Origin: Eremophila alpestris peregrina
Lineage: Eukaryota; Chordata; Aves; Passeriformes; Alaudidae
Assembly: GCA_009792885.1 (NCBI GenBank)
Contig: WMCF01000006.1
Coordinates: forward strand, 5,845,769-5,909,768
Reading direction: 5' to 3'
Length of the DNA stretch: 64,000 nt
Shown here: positions 24,707-38,926 of the stretch, piece after piece
Position numbering within the stretch: position 1 is the first letter of the stretch
How the letters are laid out: each line of letters begins with the position of its first letter
Program-made: the position numbers and the translations under genes
Notes under the pieces: generated by a model
Told to the model about the DNA's origin: nothing
What the model saw: only the letters and a program-made list of their open reading frames with translations
Databases searched by the model: none

Positions 24707-27700
24707 GTAAAGTTTTCTGATGTGGGAGTGTGGGGAGGCAATTTTGAGGGGACACAGTCAGGACTCTTCTAAGAGTTACTAAGAGCGAAAGTACAAAGGG
24801 AAGTGTGCTAACTTCCTTTGCCTCTGCAGTGGGAGTGGAGTAAGTCCTCTGTGCCACATCCACAAGTTTTGGGCTTCATTTAGTCAAAATGCTGTGCAAA
24901 AAGCTTGGGACAAAGCAACAGGAAAACGAAGTTGGAAGTGCTGGCTGTGATTATTGTACATGAACCTAGGGAGAAAAACAACATTGTAGGAGGGAAAAAA
25001 ACCCAAGAGAACAGGAAATACAACTCATTGTCTTGTCCTGAATGCACCCATTTACAATCTCCTTCCCTTAAATGAACTTCATAGTGTCCATATTTTGCCT
25101 CTAGTGACAGCAGTAAGACAACAGGGTTCCTGCTAGATCTCCATAATGAGGTAGAGTGTTAAACAGAAGAGTCATTGTGAGCAGCCACTCTAAGGAATCT
25201 GAGGATTTGTTCTGTATGACTCTTCTGTTAAACCTTTTATCTCCTGTTGCCTTGATTTTCCTTTCTTATACTACTTCTTCCTAATTTCTTTCTTTTTGTC
25301 CTTACCTATCTTCTCTTCCTTACCTTTTTCTGTAAATATCCTCCTAGCTCTAACAAATTCAGCTGCTCACAGACCCTGCTCTGTCTACCCTTCCTGCCTT
25401 CGAACAGGATAATCCCTTACAAGATATTCCTTCATTTCTTCCTAAGGTATTATTTGAATTCAGCAATTATGAAGACAACTTGTATGTTCAATATATAAAA
25501 ATTACCTCAATGAACACTAAAGAGAATGGAGAGCTCTGGAGTGGAAACTGCCCTGCTCCATAGACAGAATCAGTAGGTGTGCACCTTGCCCAGTGGTTGG
25601 TTTTCATCCTTTGATCCTTTCACTTTAAGTACACGTGCTATGAGGATAACTTAGGTTATTTAACTGCTAACATAAACAAAAACTCTGTCAATACGTGACT
25701 GCAAAGAAGCAATTTTGTCATTCCTCTGCTATGTATGTCTACTGGAAGTGACATAGATTTTTCTCCTCACTGAAACACACATGGATTAATAGTGTGAATA
25801 TTTCTAGACGTGTCTTTGTTCACAACTGCAGCTGGTATGGAACAAGGACGATTTGTACTTCCATTTATTTGTGAACCACAATTTAGACCTGAGGGAGGGC
25901 TTTATTAGTAATACCTGCAGGATATATTATGCCAATGGGATTTTTTTTTTGTCAGAATATTACTAATAATTCTCTTTCAGAGACTTTGAAGTGGTACAAA
26001 AATGCCCAGTCTATTACAAGATATTTTATACTTATGATCAGTTAATGATGTGGTTTCTTCCAGTTCCTTTCCAGGTGCAGAGTAGGATGATATTTTCAAA
26101 TGATAAAGAATTTTTCAGATTAAGTGATGGTTACCTGAAATACCCTTTTCTGCAACGTCTATCTCTATGTATAAATGACCAGAGGTATTTGAATTAGAAG
26201 CCCTATAGCAACTTTCAGGACTGCTAAAAGAGTCATTCTTCAAAATATGTCTTCACTAGAAGGCATTCTTCACTGAGATCATTATTATTTTCCCTCAATT
26301 TTGCTGCAAGACTCATTAACCACATTGCAACCTTTTTACTCAACAAGTTGAAGTTATAGATGACAGAAAGATCTCAGGCTTGGGAAGGAATTTTTTGTCA
26401 TCTGTTCAGGTCTGTTTGGATGTTACTCTAAAATCTTTGTTTTGCTCTGAAAAGCATAAAGCATACCCCGTTATTAAATATTCTAAATGACAAGATGACT
26501 TTTCTTCTTTTTGAGGACTCTCTTTTCATTTCTTTATATCCCTCAGTGCATAGATAATATCTGCAGTAGGGAGATATTAGCAGAATATAATAGATTATCA
26601 TCAACAAAGACTTCTTTTTCAATAGCACTGTCTTGGGAATTACTTCAATCCAAAAGAGCTTTGAGGTGCCCAGTATGTGTGTGTAGGGATGAAAATGGCA
26701 GCAGAAAGCCGATACATTGACATATTTGCTGGGATAAAAAGAACTTGAACTTTGCATTTGAAACTTGGAGAAAAACTTACAGGTCATCACCAGCATTCAT
26801 CAATGTACAAAACTGTAACAAAGGAGATCCTCCTGATACATGTGTCTGAATCCCCAGCTGATTAAATTGTAATGCTGCCACTGAGTTTAGTAGTGCTCAG
26901 TCAGTGTGTGCCTGAAGGGTCTAGGCATCCAAGAGCAAAATAATTCCATCAATCCTGGGAAATTCTCTCTAATCAATGACAATCTGATTAGATGAAAGAG
27001 AGTCCTAAAAGGTGATGAGTACATTTAAATGGTGCTCAGGACTTCACTTAGGTCTGGTACAATCTCCAAGAAAGAACAGAAAACCACCATCAACTTCAAT
27101 TATATTTAGTGTAGAAAATGAGCAGAGTTCCAACATTTTACTTGATAATCAAACACTTCTTTGAAAAAATCTTACACAAAGAAATAGGTTTCAAGGTATT
27201 ACTCAGTACAATCCTCAAAAGATTGTTTGGATAGTTATTCAAGTAAACACCAAAGTATTCAGAATCAAAGGAAATATGCACAACTTCATGGCATCATTTA
27301 AATAGCTCAGAGGGGTTTCATTTAAAAGAGAGTGAGTCACTGTTGAATTTTAAAGAAACATGCTATTTAAGTCACCAGAGGGGCCTCTATCATTAGTATT
27401 TTGCTTCTTGACACTAATTTATAGCACGGTGTAGTATTGCATCAAATCATTGTCAAACAGATAATGCCAAAGCTCCGTTCAGAGCTTTTACATCAGCCAC
27501 AAAATGACAGATAACAAGACTGCTTTTGCCTAAATAAAGGAGTGCATCTGTTGCTGTCCTAAATGACTTTTTGCATGGGATGTTTTTCAATTAAGAAAAC
27601 TCAGGCAAGCTGTGATTGTGTGTTGGAATGAATTTTCACATACTGAAATATGTAGAAGGAGAGAGTAGAACTATTCATTACCCAGTGAAATGAAAACCAT

Positions 27701-30700
27701 TTTGTGTAGGCTATTGTAATCCAGCAGTACTCAACAAAAGATATTCTACCCTCATTTAAAGTAGGGCTAATGAACCTGACATTATCAGAAGTGGCTTCAC
27801 AAAGGAGAGCTACTACATAGCTGGAGTCAAAGCCATATAACTAGTGTAGAGAGGCATCTGGAAATTCTGATTCCAGTCATCTTACCAGTTAGTTTCATAG
27901 ACATTAGAAAGGCCATAAAGACACTGAGTAAATCTTACCGTGTGGTACCAGGAATTATTATCACATATGCTACACAGCCTTTTTGCAAGGGTAGAAAATA
28001 CAGGGCTAATTTATCCTCTCTTCACTCTCAAGTAACTTGGTATTCCACATAAGATAAAGGCTGTATATTTCCACTGCAAGAGCTGCTATTATGATATTTC
28101 TATTATGATGTATCTAGTCAGGACTGCACATCAAAGGGTCTCAGTCATGTTGCCCTGACCTGGAAAATGGTGCAGATGTTCAAAAGCTCCTCTTAGCTTT
28201 CTAATATCATTGCCCTGGATTTCATACAAAAAATTAACCACTAGTTGTTCATGTTTTCTGGAAGGCGACTTCAAATGGGACAAAGCACACGTGGTCCATT
28301 TTCCAAGCTTCACACTCATCTCCCCACAACTACCTGAAGAATAGTAAGATTGCCTGCCTTTAGAGCAAGTAATAAACTGTTCTGAGCAACTAGCAAAGTA
28401 TTAAAAACCTCCCTAAATACTGTCTTTCACATATATTTATGCTATCTAGGTCAGTAAATTCCTACCAGTATTTTCCTAAAAAGAGACAAGCCTATAGATG
28501 CCCAGTACAAGGCAAAAGTACCCTCCTGAAACAAAACAACACAGATTATCATCTTCTTTATGAGTAACTAAGCCAGAAGGTTGAGCAGCACTTTCAATCT
28601 GCAACCCAGGCAGGTAGCTATGATCACTCTAAAGGAAAGAATCATCACCAGCTAAGGCAGATAATGTTAGGTATATTCGAGATACATTGACTGTGTTTTG
28701 TGCCTAATTGCTCCATAGAGCTGTAAACAGCACAATACACAATACTAGACAACAGAAGAATTATGCATATAAATTTCTGCGTGTTATCATGGACCCTTCT
28801 CTCACAAATCTTTTTGAGAGTAAGGCTTAATAACTTGGTGTGGCAGTGATACTTTATTCTACTTGGATTTACTATGTGATTAAGTATTTTCTAACTATTT
28901 AGACATAAGCTATGGCTGTCAATCTAAACAGATTACTCACTTGTTTTTCAATTGCCTTGTCAAGGGTCCCGTTAAAGAGAACTTGTCCACTTAAAAAGTC
29001 AGTCCTGCACTGTATGATTACAGAACTGAGCATTGCTCTGTATGCATCTGCAGAAGAGAGAGTACTGACAGCTTTCATCCAGGACTGGGGATCCCTTGTC
29101 CTAGTGAGCCAAACTCACCATTAGGGGAACCAGAAAATTTTTATTATATAAATCACCATCATTTTCTTTTATCTTTCTAAACTTAAACAAAGATGCTCAG
29201 ACATCCACCTCAGAATCAGGTTTTTCCCTCTCAAGCACTACACTGGTACATCAGAAAAAGCCATCAGGTGCCTGGGCTCACATGCTGTTAATTGCCATTC
29301 CATTTCTCCTATGAAGAAAACATGGCAAGCAAGGTAGATTTTTTCCATTGAATTAGATTCAGTCCTGGACCACCAGTGTCTCTGGTGCATAATTAGACAT
29401 CAGGCAGTCCCAAACTGTGCTATAATGAAATATTTTGGAAACAGGTGTCTACCATCACACTGCATGCTCTGTTTCTACAGGAAACAGCTGGTTTTCTCTC
29501 TTCTCTATTCTATTTTCCTGCTTATGATTGACTATAGTTATTTTGTTACAATTCAAACATGAGCTATTTTGGACCAGAAAATAAGAAAATATGCTTGAAT
29601 CAGCCTCGAAGCTGCCAAATTGTGGTTAGAAATATTCTAGTCTAAGTATTATATCATGCATTTGCACACCATATTTCAGCACCTAAATCTTGGGATGATC
29701 TTCAGAAGTCTGAATTGAAGTTTCTCAAAAAGTCCACTCACTTTTTCCACAGGAAATTTTTAAAACTGTACTTCTAATGTCAAATGTGATTGAAATCCAT
29801 ATGAAGTGCTGAAAAAGATCAAGTAAATCAAGAATGTCAAAACTTCAAGGTTTCACTACTGCTATGTTGCATTATGAAGAAAGTCTTGGGAAGACATTGA
29901 TTTTCCAGACAAATGGGAATCCTCATCAGAATAAACTTCTGCCACTGTTACACACACCATGCTAAGGTTCCCCAAGATGCAATCCATGCAATTCCCATTG
30001 TCCAGATATCAACTTTTCACTGGCTGAAAGCCACTTACCTGAATAAGCAGATGGGCTTGAAGTCAGGGCTGTCAAGCTGTGATCAAATTTTTTTAGCCTA
30101 TGTGTGTGCATTATCAGCATGAGGATTTCAGACTTAAATGGGAAAGATTCAAATTCTCTATGCCTCAGCAACTTGCCTGAGATATGAAACAGGCCTTTTG
30201 TTCGACACAGAGCTTTTAAAAAAGATAGAGTACAAGAAAAACTGTGAGATTTTTGTGGAAAGCTGAAGCTGGGTCTCATTCCTCATGAGCAAACCCATTG
30301 AGAAAGATACTGATCCTGAGTTTCTACCTCAGCATATCTTATCGAGACACATTTTTATAGTGCAAGTGCCAGTTTTGTCTTCATGTATATGCATCTTCAA
30401 CAGTTTCTCTGACACGTTTTGAACCATGATAAAAGAACACTAAACCTCACTTCCAAACTAATTTTTAAAAACTTTTTACTTACTAGACTACTCCAGGACA
30501 CAGCCTGGTTCATATTCAGGATTTTCATAACCAAAGGGCTGAGATACTCCTGATGATCTGATTGGTCATACAGTACACTATGACTGACACTCCATCAGGT
30601 CCATTGCCTGGCAAAACAAGGCAAAACACATCTTTCCTAACTCTAGACTAACAGTCACAAATTTCATAAAAGTCATCAGTTCTGCAGCTTCTGCAGGTAG

Positions 30701-33700
30701 TTGAACTGATTTAAACATGGAAAACATGAAACTGAATATAGAAGAGGTTGTAACTCCAGAAGACTGAGCTCAAGACTAGTGCATAACCTGCTGTATGGAG
30801 TAATATGTGATATATTACAGCATGGGCTGCTTTCCTGCTGGAGCTTGGTGGAGCTATTCTGCCTTGTATAAAATAAACACTGATTGAGGAAAAAAAATGT
30901 AAAAAAAGAAACATTGGGAAAAAAAGAGTTACTTTCTAGCCTGGTAAAAAGTAAACTTATTTTTAATGTCAGTCAGTGGCACTGGAGGGGTTCCAGCCCA
31001 CCTGTCTTATTGCCCATTAGCCTGTTATAAACAGCTTCACAGTAAAAGACCTTTCCAATTCCAGTTTTATTTCACCATGGGAAAAAAATATGTGGGGGAC
31101 ATTATTTGAAAGTTTTATAGACTAAAGAAATAATTTAGAGGCCATTTTTAGTGTTTCTATTCAGCTCTTGTGTGTACAGAGAATTAATTGAGAGATTATC
31201 AAAGAATGTGAACTGGGAGAACTAATGCTTAAGAAGTCACATTCTAGAAATGACTGGCACCATCTTTGAAGTGTAACAGTGATCAGCTTTTAGCCATTGC
31301 CCACCTCAATGCAATAAATCCTTGTGGAAACTGAAAAGTGGAAAAGCTGCATGAAACAAGACCACATATTACTGCAGGGCAAAAGATGTCACAGAAAAAT
31401 CATTGTGGACCAAACAATAAGTTAATTTCTCCAGATGGTCTTAAATGGGACCCTTGAATACAAATAGCACAAAAGTGGTTAAATGCCTCTGTATTATGAG
31501 TTGATGATAAAAAAAGTGAGGGCTAAGCTTCTTACATTACACTTAGTGTAATTAGAGTAGATAACAATTTACATGAGGTGAAGGTTTGGCCCAACAGGTA
31601 TTATTCTTATTTTTAAAAGAAAATCTAGGCATAGTAATAAAAGATATTACTTGTTTGCTTCATAGCCTTGGTAAAATTGAATATTGATGCACACAGGAAA
31701 AAAAATGGACTCTTCAGAGAAAGTCATTATCCTTTTGATGGATAAGTCTGCATTTATTAATGAATCAGTTCCCAAATGGATCATTTGGAGCTATTTTAAT
31801 CTAATATGCTACAAAAATTTAGATTGAGATATCACTGAATGATTTGAGTCCTTTACTTTTCCCTAAATAATTTAGTCTTGGTTTCATTTTAGACAAGGTT
31901 GATACTGTGATTAATTAAACTTCAAATACTCTGAAATGACTGAAGAGTATTTTATAAAACTCAGTGAAAGGTATTACTGAAAGCTTTTGATAAATTGCTG
32001 CTAAAACTCTCCATCTGTATAATGAATTTATACTCTTGAATGACCTTATTACAATTGTTTTTTGTACAGTGCTAGTGTTGTTGTTTGAAATTTTCCCCTC
32101 AAATTTAATTAAAATATTGATTGTTTGATTTATTGATTGATTGATTGATATATTTTTTTTGGCTGCATTAACTGAACACACATCTTCGAGCCTAATATTT
32201 GGCTTTAGTTATATTACTAAGACACTGTTGCCATCATTTTGAAACAAGTATCAGATCTGAAGACTGCAAATTAAATACATTGTAAACAGTTCCCTGCCTA
32301 CTGTTACCCACACATCCAATAGGTTGCAAAATGAAATCCAGCGACTGCACAGCAAAAAAGAAAAGGAAGGAACAGCAAAGATGGGACCCAACAGTTCTAT
32401 ATTTGTTTAGAGAAAGAAGAATTTCTATTTTTTAATAGCAGTGTTTATCCCTTTTACTTTTATTTTTTTTTTTATCTTCAAGCCTGTCCCCCAAAATTCT
32501 GATGACAAATAAATGCCACCATATATTTTACCACTACTGTCCTTGTCAGACATGCTGGAGAGCACCCAGAGAAGCCATGCAGGTGGTCTCATGTTCATTA
32601 GCATGCGCAGTGTAGGTCCTGTCTACCAGGTTTTTCTACCAAGGGAACTTCTGCTTCTTTCTACAGCTAATTTTGATTACAACTCACATTGTGATTTACT
32701 TGATGCACTGTAATTAATCTGATAAACAGAAGACTAGGACATGCACCCTCCTCCTTCCAAGGTCCACCAAGTCACGAGGCAGTCTGCCACTGTGGGAACA
32801 TCTGTATGAGTTATGACGAATGGTATTTGTACTTGAATCCTGAGTGTTGGTGTGGACTGGTGGAAGACATGGCATTTCATCTGGCTGAGAGCTGTGTTTG
32901 GTGGCATGTTTTCATGACTGTGAGTGAAATTCAAGGCAGATGTCTGCTAAAATAGATAAACATTATATATGTTTATAATATATAACTATTCTAATCTGCT
33001 GTAGTTTTGACCAAAGCATTACATATTTAATGCTTATGTAGGTAAGAATCTACTGTATGAAAATCCGGTACAAGGGTTTGTCCAACATTTCAGAAAAAAA
33101 AATTTCTGGAACAAGGGAATTAAACAGACTGGTAATATTTTGCTATCAGTCTAATCTTTTCTTGAGCCAGGATAATGCTTTGTATATCATTCCAACAAAA
33201 ACATCATTTTAATTCACTAGCTGCAATTACATATGATTACTTAATTAGAATAAGCTTAAAAAAAAAGTAAAATATTATGATGCACTTGAAAAAAAATTAA
33301 TTGTAAGTTTGGCTCTGAACCAATTTTACTTGCTGAAATTGTACTAATAAGCAAGTAATGTTTATATGTTGATTTTTATAAAAATAAAAAAGTGGCATGC
33401 TTAATAGTATACAATTTATTTTAGCCATTACATAAATGGGGAAATTTCACACAATAAACAGAGACTCTTTCAAAATATTCAATACAATATGCTGTAATTT
33501 CAAGACAGCATGACCAATCTCACAGAATCAATTTTCCAGAACACAGTATGTTTGTAGTTCAAAGCAGCCCCTACAGTAAAAACATTAAATATTTTTCATA
33601 TTCCATTCTTTAACATTTATGCAGAAATCTCTAAATATATATGGTTTTAACTAATCTAAAGGTTACCTTTAACTCTGCTGCTATGAAATGTAAGTTCATC

Positions 33701-36700
33701 ATTTCTTAGTATCACGATCAAGGAATATTGCAGGTGAAATATACTGCTTGTATGTAAGTTAACAGTGTCAAGCTCACATTGAGTGCTCAAAAAATTAATA
33801 ACATTCTTCATGGCAGTATGAGATTGCATTTGAAATAGGGATTCATGAAAGCTCTCCATCTCCAACATATTCAATTACCTTTGTTTTGAATTTTAAAAGC
33901 CTAAAGATACCTTGAGACATCTTCAGTTACTTAAATGTTTTTACTGAAAAAGAGAAAAAAACGCTTATGTCAAAGAGTAAAAATCAGTTTATAATTGCTC
34001 ATACTTAATTTTTTTTTTCAGAGAACAGATTGTTTGAAAAAAAACTCCTTTTTGTTATTGCAAGCTCTTGTTTTTTGAGAAATATCGCACCCTGTGTAGT
34101 GTGGACATTTTAAGAGAATGTGCAATACCATCCACATTCTATCCATAGAATTTTTTCAAGGATTCAGCAATGTCTTTGACCAAATTATTCACAAATGTAT
34201 GGCACAACTTCTAGGTCTGGCCTGCCAACATCTTCTGATTTCTACAGATTTCAGTGATTCTCTGCTGATCTCATTCAGAATTATGATATCCATATTCCCC
34301 CTTTTTTTTCCCCATAGTATCCATTACTGTTGGTCTACAAGAGGAGTTTTGTTGGAAGGTGAAGAAGGCCAGAGAAAGGTCTAGAAGTCATTCAAACCTG
34401 AGCAGTCTCACTGTTGTTTCTTACCATGTATCACATGTACATTGACTTCACTAAAAACCAAGGCAGTACAGTCATGATTTCTCAGCCCAGGAGTTTCTGT
34501 GTCTCAAGTGAGACTGTGGAGAGAGCAGAGCACTGCTGTGTTAGATAGGGTGATGTGACCAAGCATTTAGCAAATGGATAAGCTCTTCAGTGACTGAGTT
34601 ACTGGGAATTACTTCCCAAATTTCCTGTCACTGATCAAAACTTATAAACATAGTATTTGTCATTAAATATCTTTCTTAAGAAAATTTGCTCCTGTGCAAA
34701 AAAATTACACAGATCACAATTCCCCACCAAAAGATGTAAGAAAAACACTTAAAGATGACCCAAAATATTTTAAATCCTCTAACAGAATTTAGCAGCTGCC
34801 TTTCTGCACTAGAATCAGTGTCTTCTCTTTCTTTTCTAACCTATATACGGTCCTGTGAGTTGGAGAAAAGGAGAAAATAAACTTGTTCTTGCAAATACTG
34901 CTCACACTGTAGTGTTTTATGCCTCCTCCAAAATACCCAATTTCATGTTAGTATATCTTATGTCAACTGCAAAGAAATGTCTGAGGGTTTTCCCTCTCAA
35001 CAGATTGGCTCTTTTAAAGCACTCCTTGGTATTAACAACCTGGAAGAGGACATTTTACTAATGCAAAATGTTCTGAGCCAAAGTAATTTCCTGCATCTGC
35101 TCTGGGAGCTGAAAACATTTTACTCAGAACCTTTGGTGTGCCTTTCCAGAATAATCACTCAAAGAATTTTGCAACCTCCTTTCCACAATTAGATGCCCTT
35201 TCCACACCAGCAGGATCGATTAGAATTGGGTCACTGTTTTCATAATTATGTGGACATTTAGCATTGAATGAATGGCAGTGTAGCAGTTATTATAGCTCAA
35301 GACTTAGAGGTTTTATGAGGCAATGTTTTGTGCCTGATGGTGCAATTTGCTCTTGAGTAGATCGATAAACCTGAGACATTCATAGCAGTGTCTCTGCTGA
35401 TTTTCATGGTAGTGAAATTTATGCCAATGTGAAAGGGACAGTTGTGGGGGTTTATTTGTCTGGGTCACATCCATCCTAACCTGTGGTTCCTCAGGATGGA
35501 GTTATCAAGGACATTTACCTCTTGTTTCCTTTTGTTGGCTACTTTCTAGAATCCTGCTTATTGTGACTGTTTAGAGTCTCCCAATTTTTTTCTAGTTTTG
35601 ATTTTTTTCCCTTTGCCTTGCTAGACAAAAAATATCTCTTTCGGTTATTTAGTCTAAACATAATCATGTTTCCATCCTGCTCCTCCTAAATTCTACTTTC
35701 TTTGATGTCTAACACCTTCACTCCAAGTTTATTTCCTTTTCTTTCCTGTGAAGTTTCTACACATTCTTTTCTCTCTCCTCTCTCCTCTTTTTCTCTGGCT
35801 ATCCCAATTAATTTTGTACAATCCCAATTGACTTCATTTGTGTTTTTCAGTAAATTTATCTGCTCTCTAAGTCCACCCACTTTTTCCTCTGCTCTAGGAA
35901 TCAACTTCCATTTAGTTCGCATGTGTCCTGTGCAAGCTTCATGCCTATCTGGGAGCACTACATATACCACACTCCGGATTGTCTTAAAACCTTGGTAGCC
36001 AGTCTGCAAAATTGCTGTTGTTCCTCTTTTCAGTAAGGTTATAATTTATAAACCTAAGGACTTTGCACTTTGCACTTATGCACCTCATTTTGCTGTCTCC
36101 AATTCACTCTCAGATTCACTAAGCTATCTTTATCTATGCAATGCACACTGCATCTGAGGGTCTACTACAATTGCTAAACTAATATTTAGTTCACTTTCTC
36201 AGTACGCAGGTTCTTTCTCTTTTATAGAGATTATAGGGTAATTTCCTTCAAGGTGCTTTTCTTATCTAGGTCAGATTAATGAACGAGCATCAAAAAAGTC
36301 CATTATTCTGTGATTTTAGCCGCGTTAAATGCACAAGCTTCCCCACAGAAGTGTGTTAAAAAGCTTACAGTGCAGCTCATAGGATTTGGGGGTGGGATAG
36401 CACAATCTCTTTGAGAAGACACATGCCCAAATTTTTCTTAAAGGACTTTAAGTATTTCAACACCTAGCATAAGAATTTGTATGATTAGGGTGAAGTTCAC
36501 TGCTGGAAGGAGAGACAGTATGAGACCTCTACATTACTCACAGCACAACTGAGTGTTCAGCGAGTAAACAATGACCAGGTCTTATCTTGTATCCATCCAT
36601 GAAATAATTAGATGATCAAGTATTAAGCTGTTTATCCAAGTGATTTTTTTTTATCAAAGTGAGAAGTCTTGTACATAAAATATGCATAGCACTGCACTGG

Positions 36701-37315
36701 GCTCTAGGTTTGGAGCTGATTTCACTTGACTTTATGTCTAGATCTCAGTAAGTCATCTAACTTCTATTTGTTGCCAGTGGAGAGAGGAAATCCCATTCAC
36801 AACATGAACTGTGAGCCCACACAAATTTTACCCACCCAATCTACTACATTGGTGCTTGCTTTGAAAAGTGGAATAAGCCAAACACGTATTAAAGGGATGT
36901 AGGATCAGGTGAATAAATTAGGATTGAGAATGTGGCCACCAGCTGATTTCCCACTGATTCTTAATTTAAGTGCTGCTTCCCTTAAACTGTTTCTAACTGC
37001 TTTGGTCTAACTCCAAAAAAATATTAAAGTGTTAGCATGTTATTAATTCTGTAAAACTATTTGGCTCTCCTATATAGAGCTACTGATATATGTATAAAGA
37101 AAATGGTGAGCACCTGTCCTGCATAACCCTGTTTGCTTTAACACTGGTCTGGGGCTTTATGCAGTTATTCCACCACTCCCACAGCTGCTTTGCACTCTTC
37201 CCTACCACTGCCACAGTAACACTCGTGCATGGCCCTTTGCACAGCAGCTGCCACAGAAAGCTGAGCACACAATCACTTCTCTCTGTTTGCTCCTGTTGTT
37301 GTCGTGATTTATTAG
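24707..37315 (+). other. GRM5: GRM5 intron between 7TM exon and mGluR5b cassette
   Basis: A 12.6-kb intron, largely AT-rich, with no recognisable transposon by eye. It includes a possible phase-matched exon start at 25981 (see findings), a TTGA microsatellite at 32132-32148 and many chance ORFs. The segment 27300-27620 has the texture of conserved non-coding DNA. The intron ends in a TGCTCCTGTTGTTG-type pyrimidine tract and a TTAG acceptor at 37312-37315. Confidence 0.88.
32132..32148 (+). repeat. TTGA microsatellite (about 4 units)
   Basis: Tandem ATTGATTGATTGATTGA inside the large GRM5 intron. Simple sequence only. Confidence 0.9.
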
Positions 37316-37414
37316 GTACAAAGGCAGGAGACTGGCCCCCCCGCACAAGTCGGAAATAGAGTGTTTCACCCCAAAAGGGAGTATGGGGAATGGTGGGCGA
37401 GCTACAATGACCAG
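37316..37414 (+). CDS. GRM5: GRM5 alternative cassette exon specific to mGluR5b
   Basis: A 99-nt cassette that converts mGluR5a to mGluR5b. After the split Arg codon (AG|G) it reads YKGRRLAPPHKSEIECF, then TPKGSMGNGGRATMT, and leaves AG for a Ser codon, so inclusion or skipping keeps the frame. The mammalian cassette encodes 32 residues with YKDRRLAQHKSEIECF at the start; here it has 33 because PP replaces Q, and Gly replaces Asp at the third residue. The acceptor is TTTATTAG and the donor is GTAAGC at 37415. In mammals the b form rises after birth and in mature neurons, so this is a developmentally regulated exon; that is family knowledge, not visible here. The exon is small and lacks its own ATG. 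A run of seven C lies in it and should be checked for read error, though the frame stays intact. Confidence 0.95.
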
Positions 37415-37543
37415 GTAAGCAAAGAGCAAGTGGCCTTAGGTCAGTGTGATATGTCTGTGAACAGAAGGAGCGGTCCTGGATAATTCCTGGCTAAATCCTC
37501 TGTCTGTAATTCCTGTGTATCCCATAAAGTATGTTTAGAAAAG

Positions 37544-37562
37544 AAAAAAAAAAAAAAAAAAA
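37544..37562 (+). repeat. Poly-A run (A19)
   Basis: Nineteen adenines starting 129 nt downstream of the mGluR5b cassette donor. Simple sequence; the flanks do not show a retroposed gene. Confidence 0.95.
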
Positions 37563-38926
37563 GCCAAAACATGTTGCCACTGCTGATTTCTGTGTTCCAT
37601 CTGACTACCAAAAAAACCCTGCACCATGTTCATTCCAGTGATCTGAACCACATGTCCTGTGTGATGTTGTTGCAATATGGTGCTTTGGGGAGGAGAAATC
37701 TTACACCTGACTCATTAAGCCAGTCAGGAAGATGAAAAGAAGCAGCATTGAAACTTGGAGTAAGGGTAGGTCTGCTACATTTTACGGGTTACATTAAGTC
37801 TAACCAAAAGAACTCTATAAAAGGGCAGAGAAAAACTGATTGATGAAAACAGATTCAAAATGAAAATGTTGGGTCTTCTAAATCAAAATATCTTATGGAA
37901 AAGTGCTGAGTTATACAGTAGCTTTAAGGAAAGGTATAAAAGTAATTTTAAATACCGTTTAAAGCACCTTTTTCATAACTTTCTCAATTTTTTTAATTCA
38001 TATACTTATTTTCATTTTTTATAATTATATTTTGCATGACATTAAGCACCAATGTTATAATTTAATGAGTATCAAATACTATATTTTTTAATATTACTGG
38101 ATTAACTGCTATAGTATGGCCATTTTTATGTTTTTCTATTGAAATAGTTCAAACTACTTAATTATGTGAAATACTTGGATATTTCAGCAATTCTTCTCAT
38201 TTTGAGTCCAGCCAGATTTCTGAAAGTTGAACTCTTCCATGGGACAGAAATTTCATTTCTCCATACATGTTCTTTCATAAATGAATAAGCACATACATGC
38301 CAAAGATGGTTATACATCTTTCATGGAACAATGCTTTTAAGCATTGTGTCATTGTGTTATGTTCTGCTAAGTGTAAGAACCATTTTACCATTTATTAAAA
38401 GATCTACTCATTCCTTATCAAGCCCAGGAGTAGGATGTTTATAAATGTAACCTTAGAGCAAAGAGTAACCAAATTATACTGTCACTTTTCCCAAGTGTTA
38501 CATCCCTTGGGAAATTTTATCATTGCAGGAGGGTGTTCAGTGAGACACTTTCACAGTGCTATGTTTCCCTTGGGTGCAGAATTCACACACATATGGAGGG
38601 CCAGCAATACTCACACCACATCGTACACACCTCAGGGCTCCTTCAGTTAAAATACTATCAGAAACATAGGTTGCTAAGTGTTGTACACAAACTGAAAAGG
38701 TTTCTTGTCTATGTGTCATCTTGATTTTTTTTTCTTACATTGCACTGCCTCCAGAAATAATTATTCTTCATTTAAAAGCTATCTGAAATCAATACATAAT
38801 AGAACTTTGAAGAGTGGAAAAGTACATGTAATTGTCTGACAGCTGTATTTTGTTGTACAGTATTCAGCTCTGTTTTACCAGGTCATATATACACACTTGA
38901 AAAACTTCTTTTTTATATCTTCACAG

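Noticed and set aside
25981..26074. Use of CAG|GTGCAG at 26074/26075 to make the 25981 candidate a cassette exon
   Set aside because: The exon would be 94 nt, not a multiple of three, and would break the frame into the last exon.
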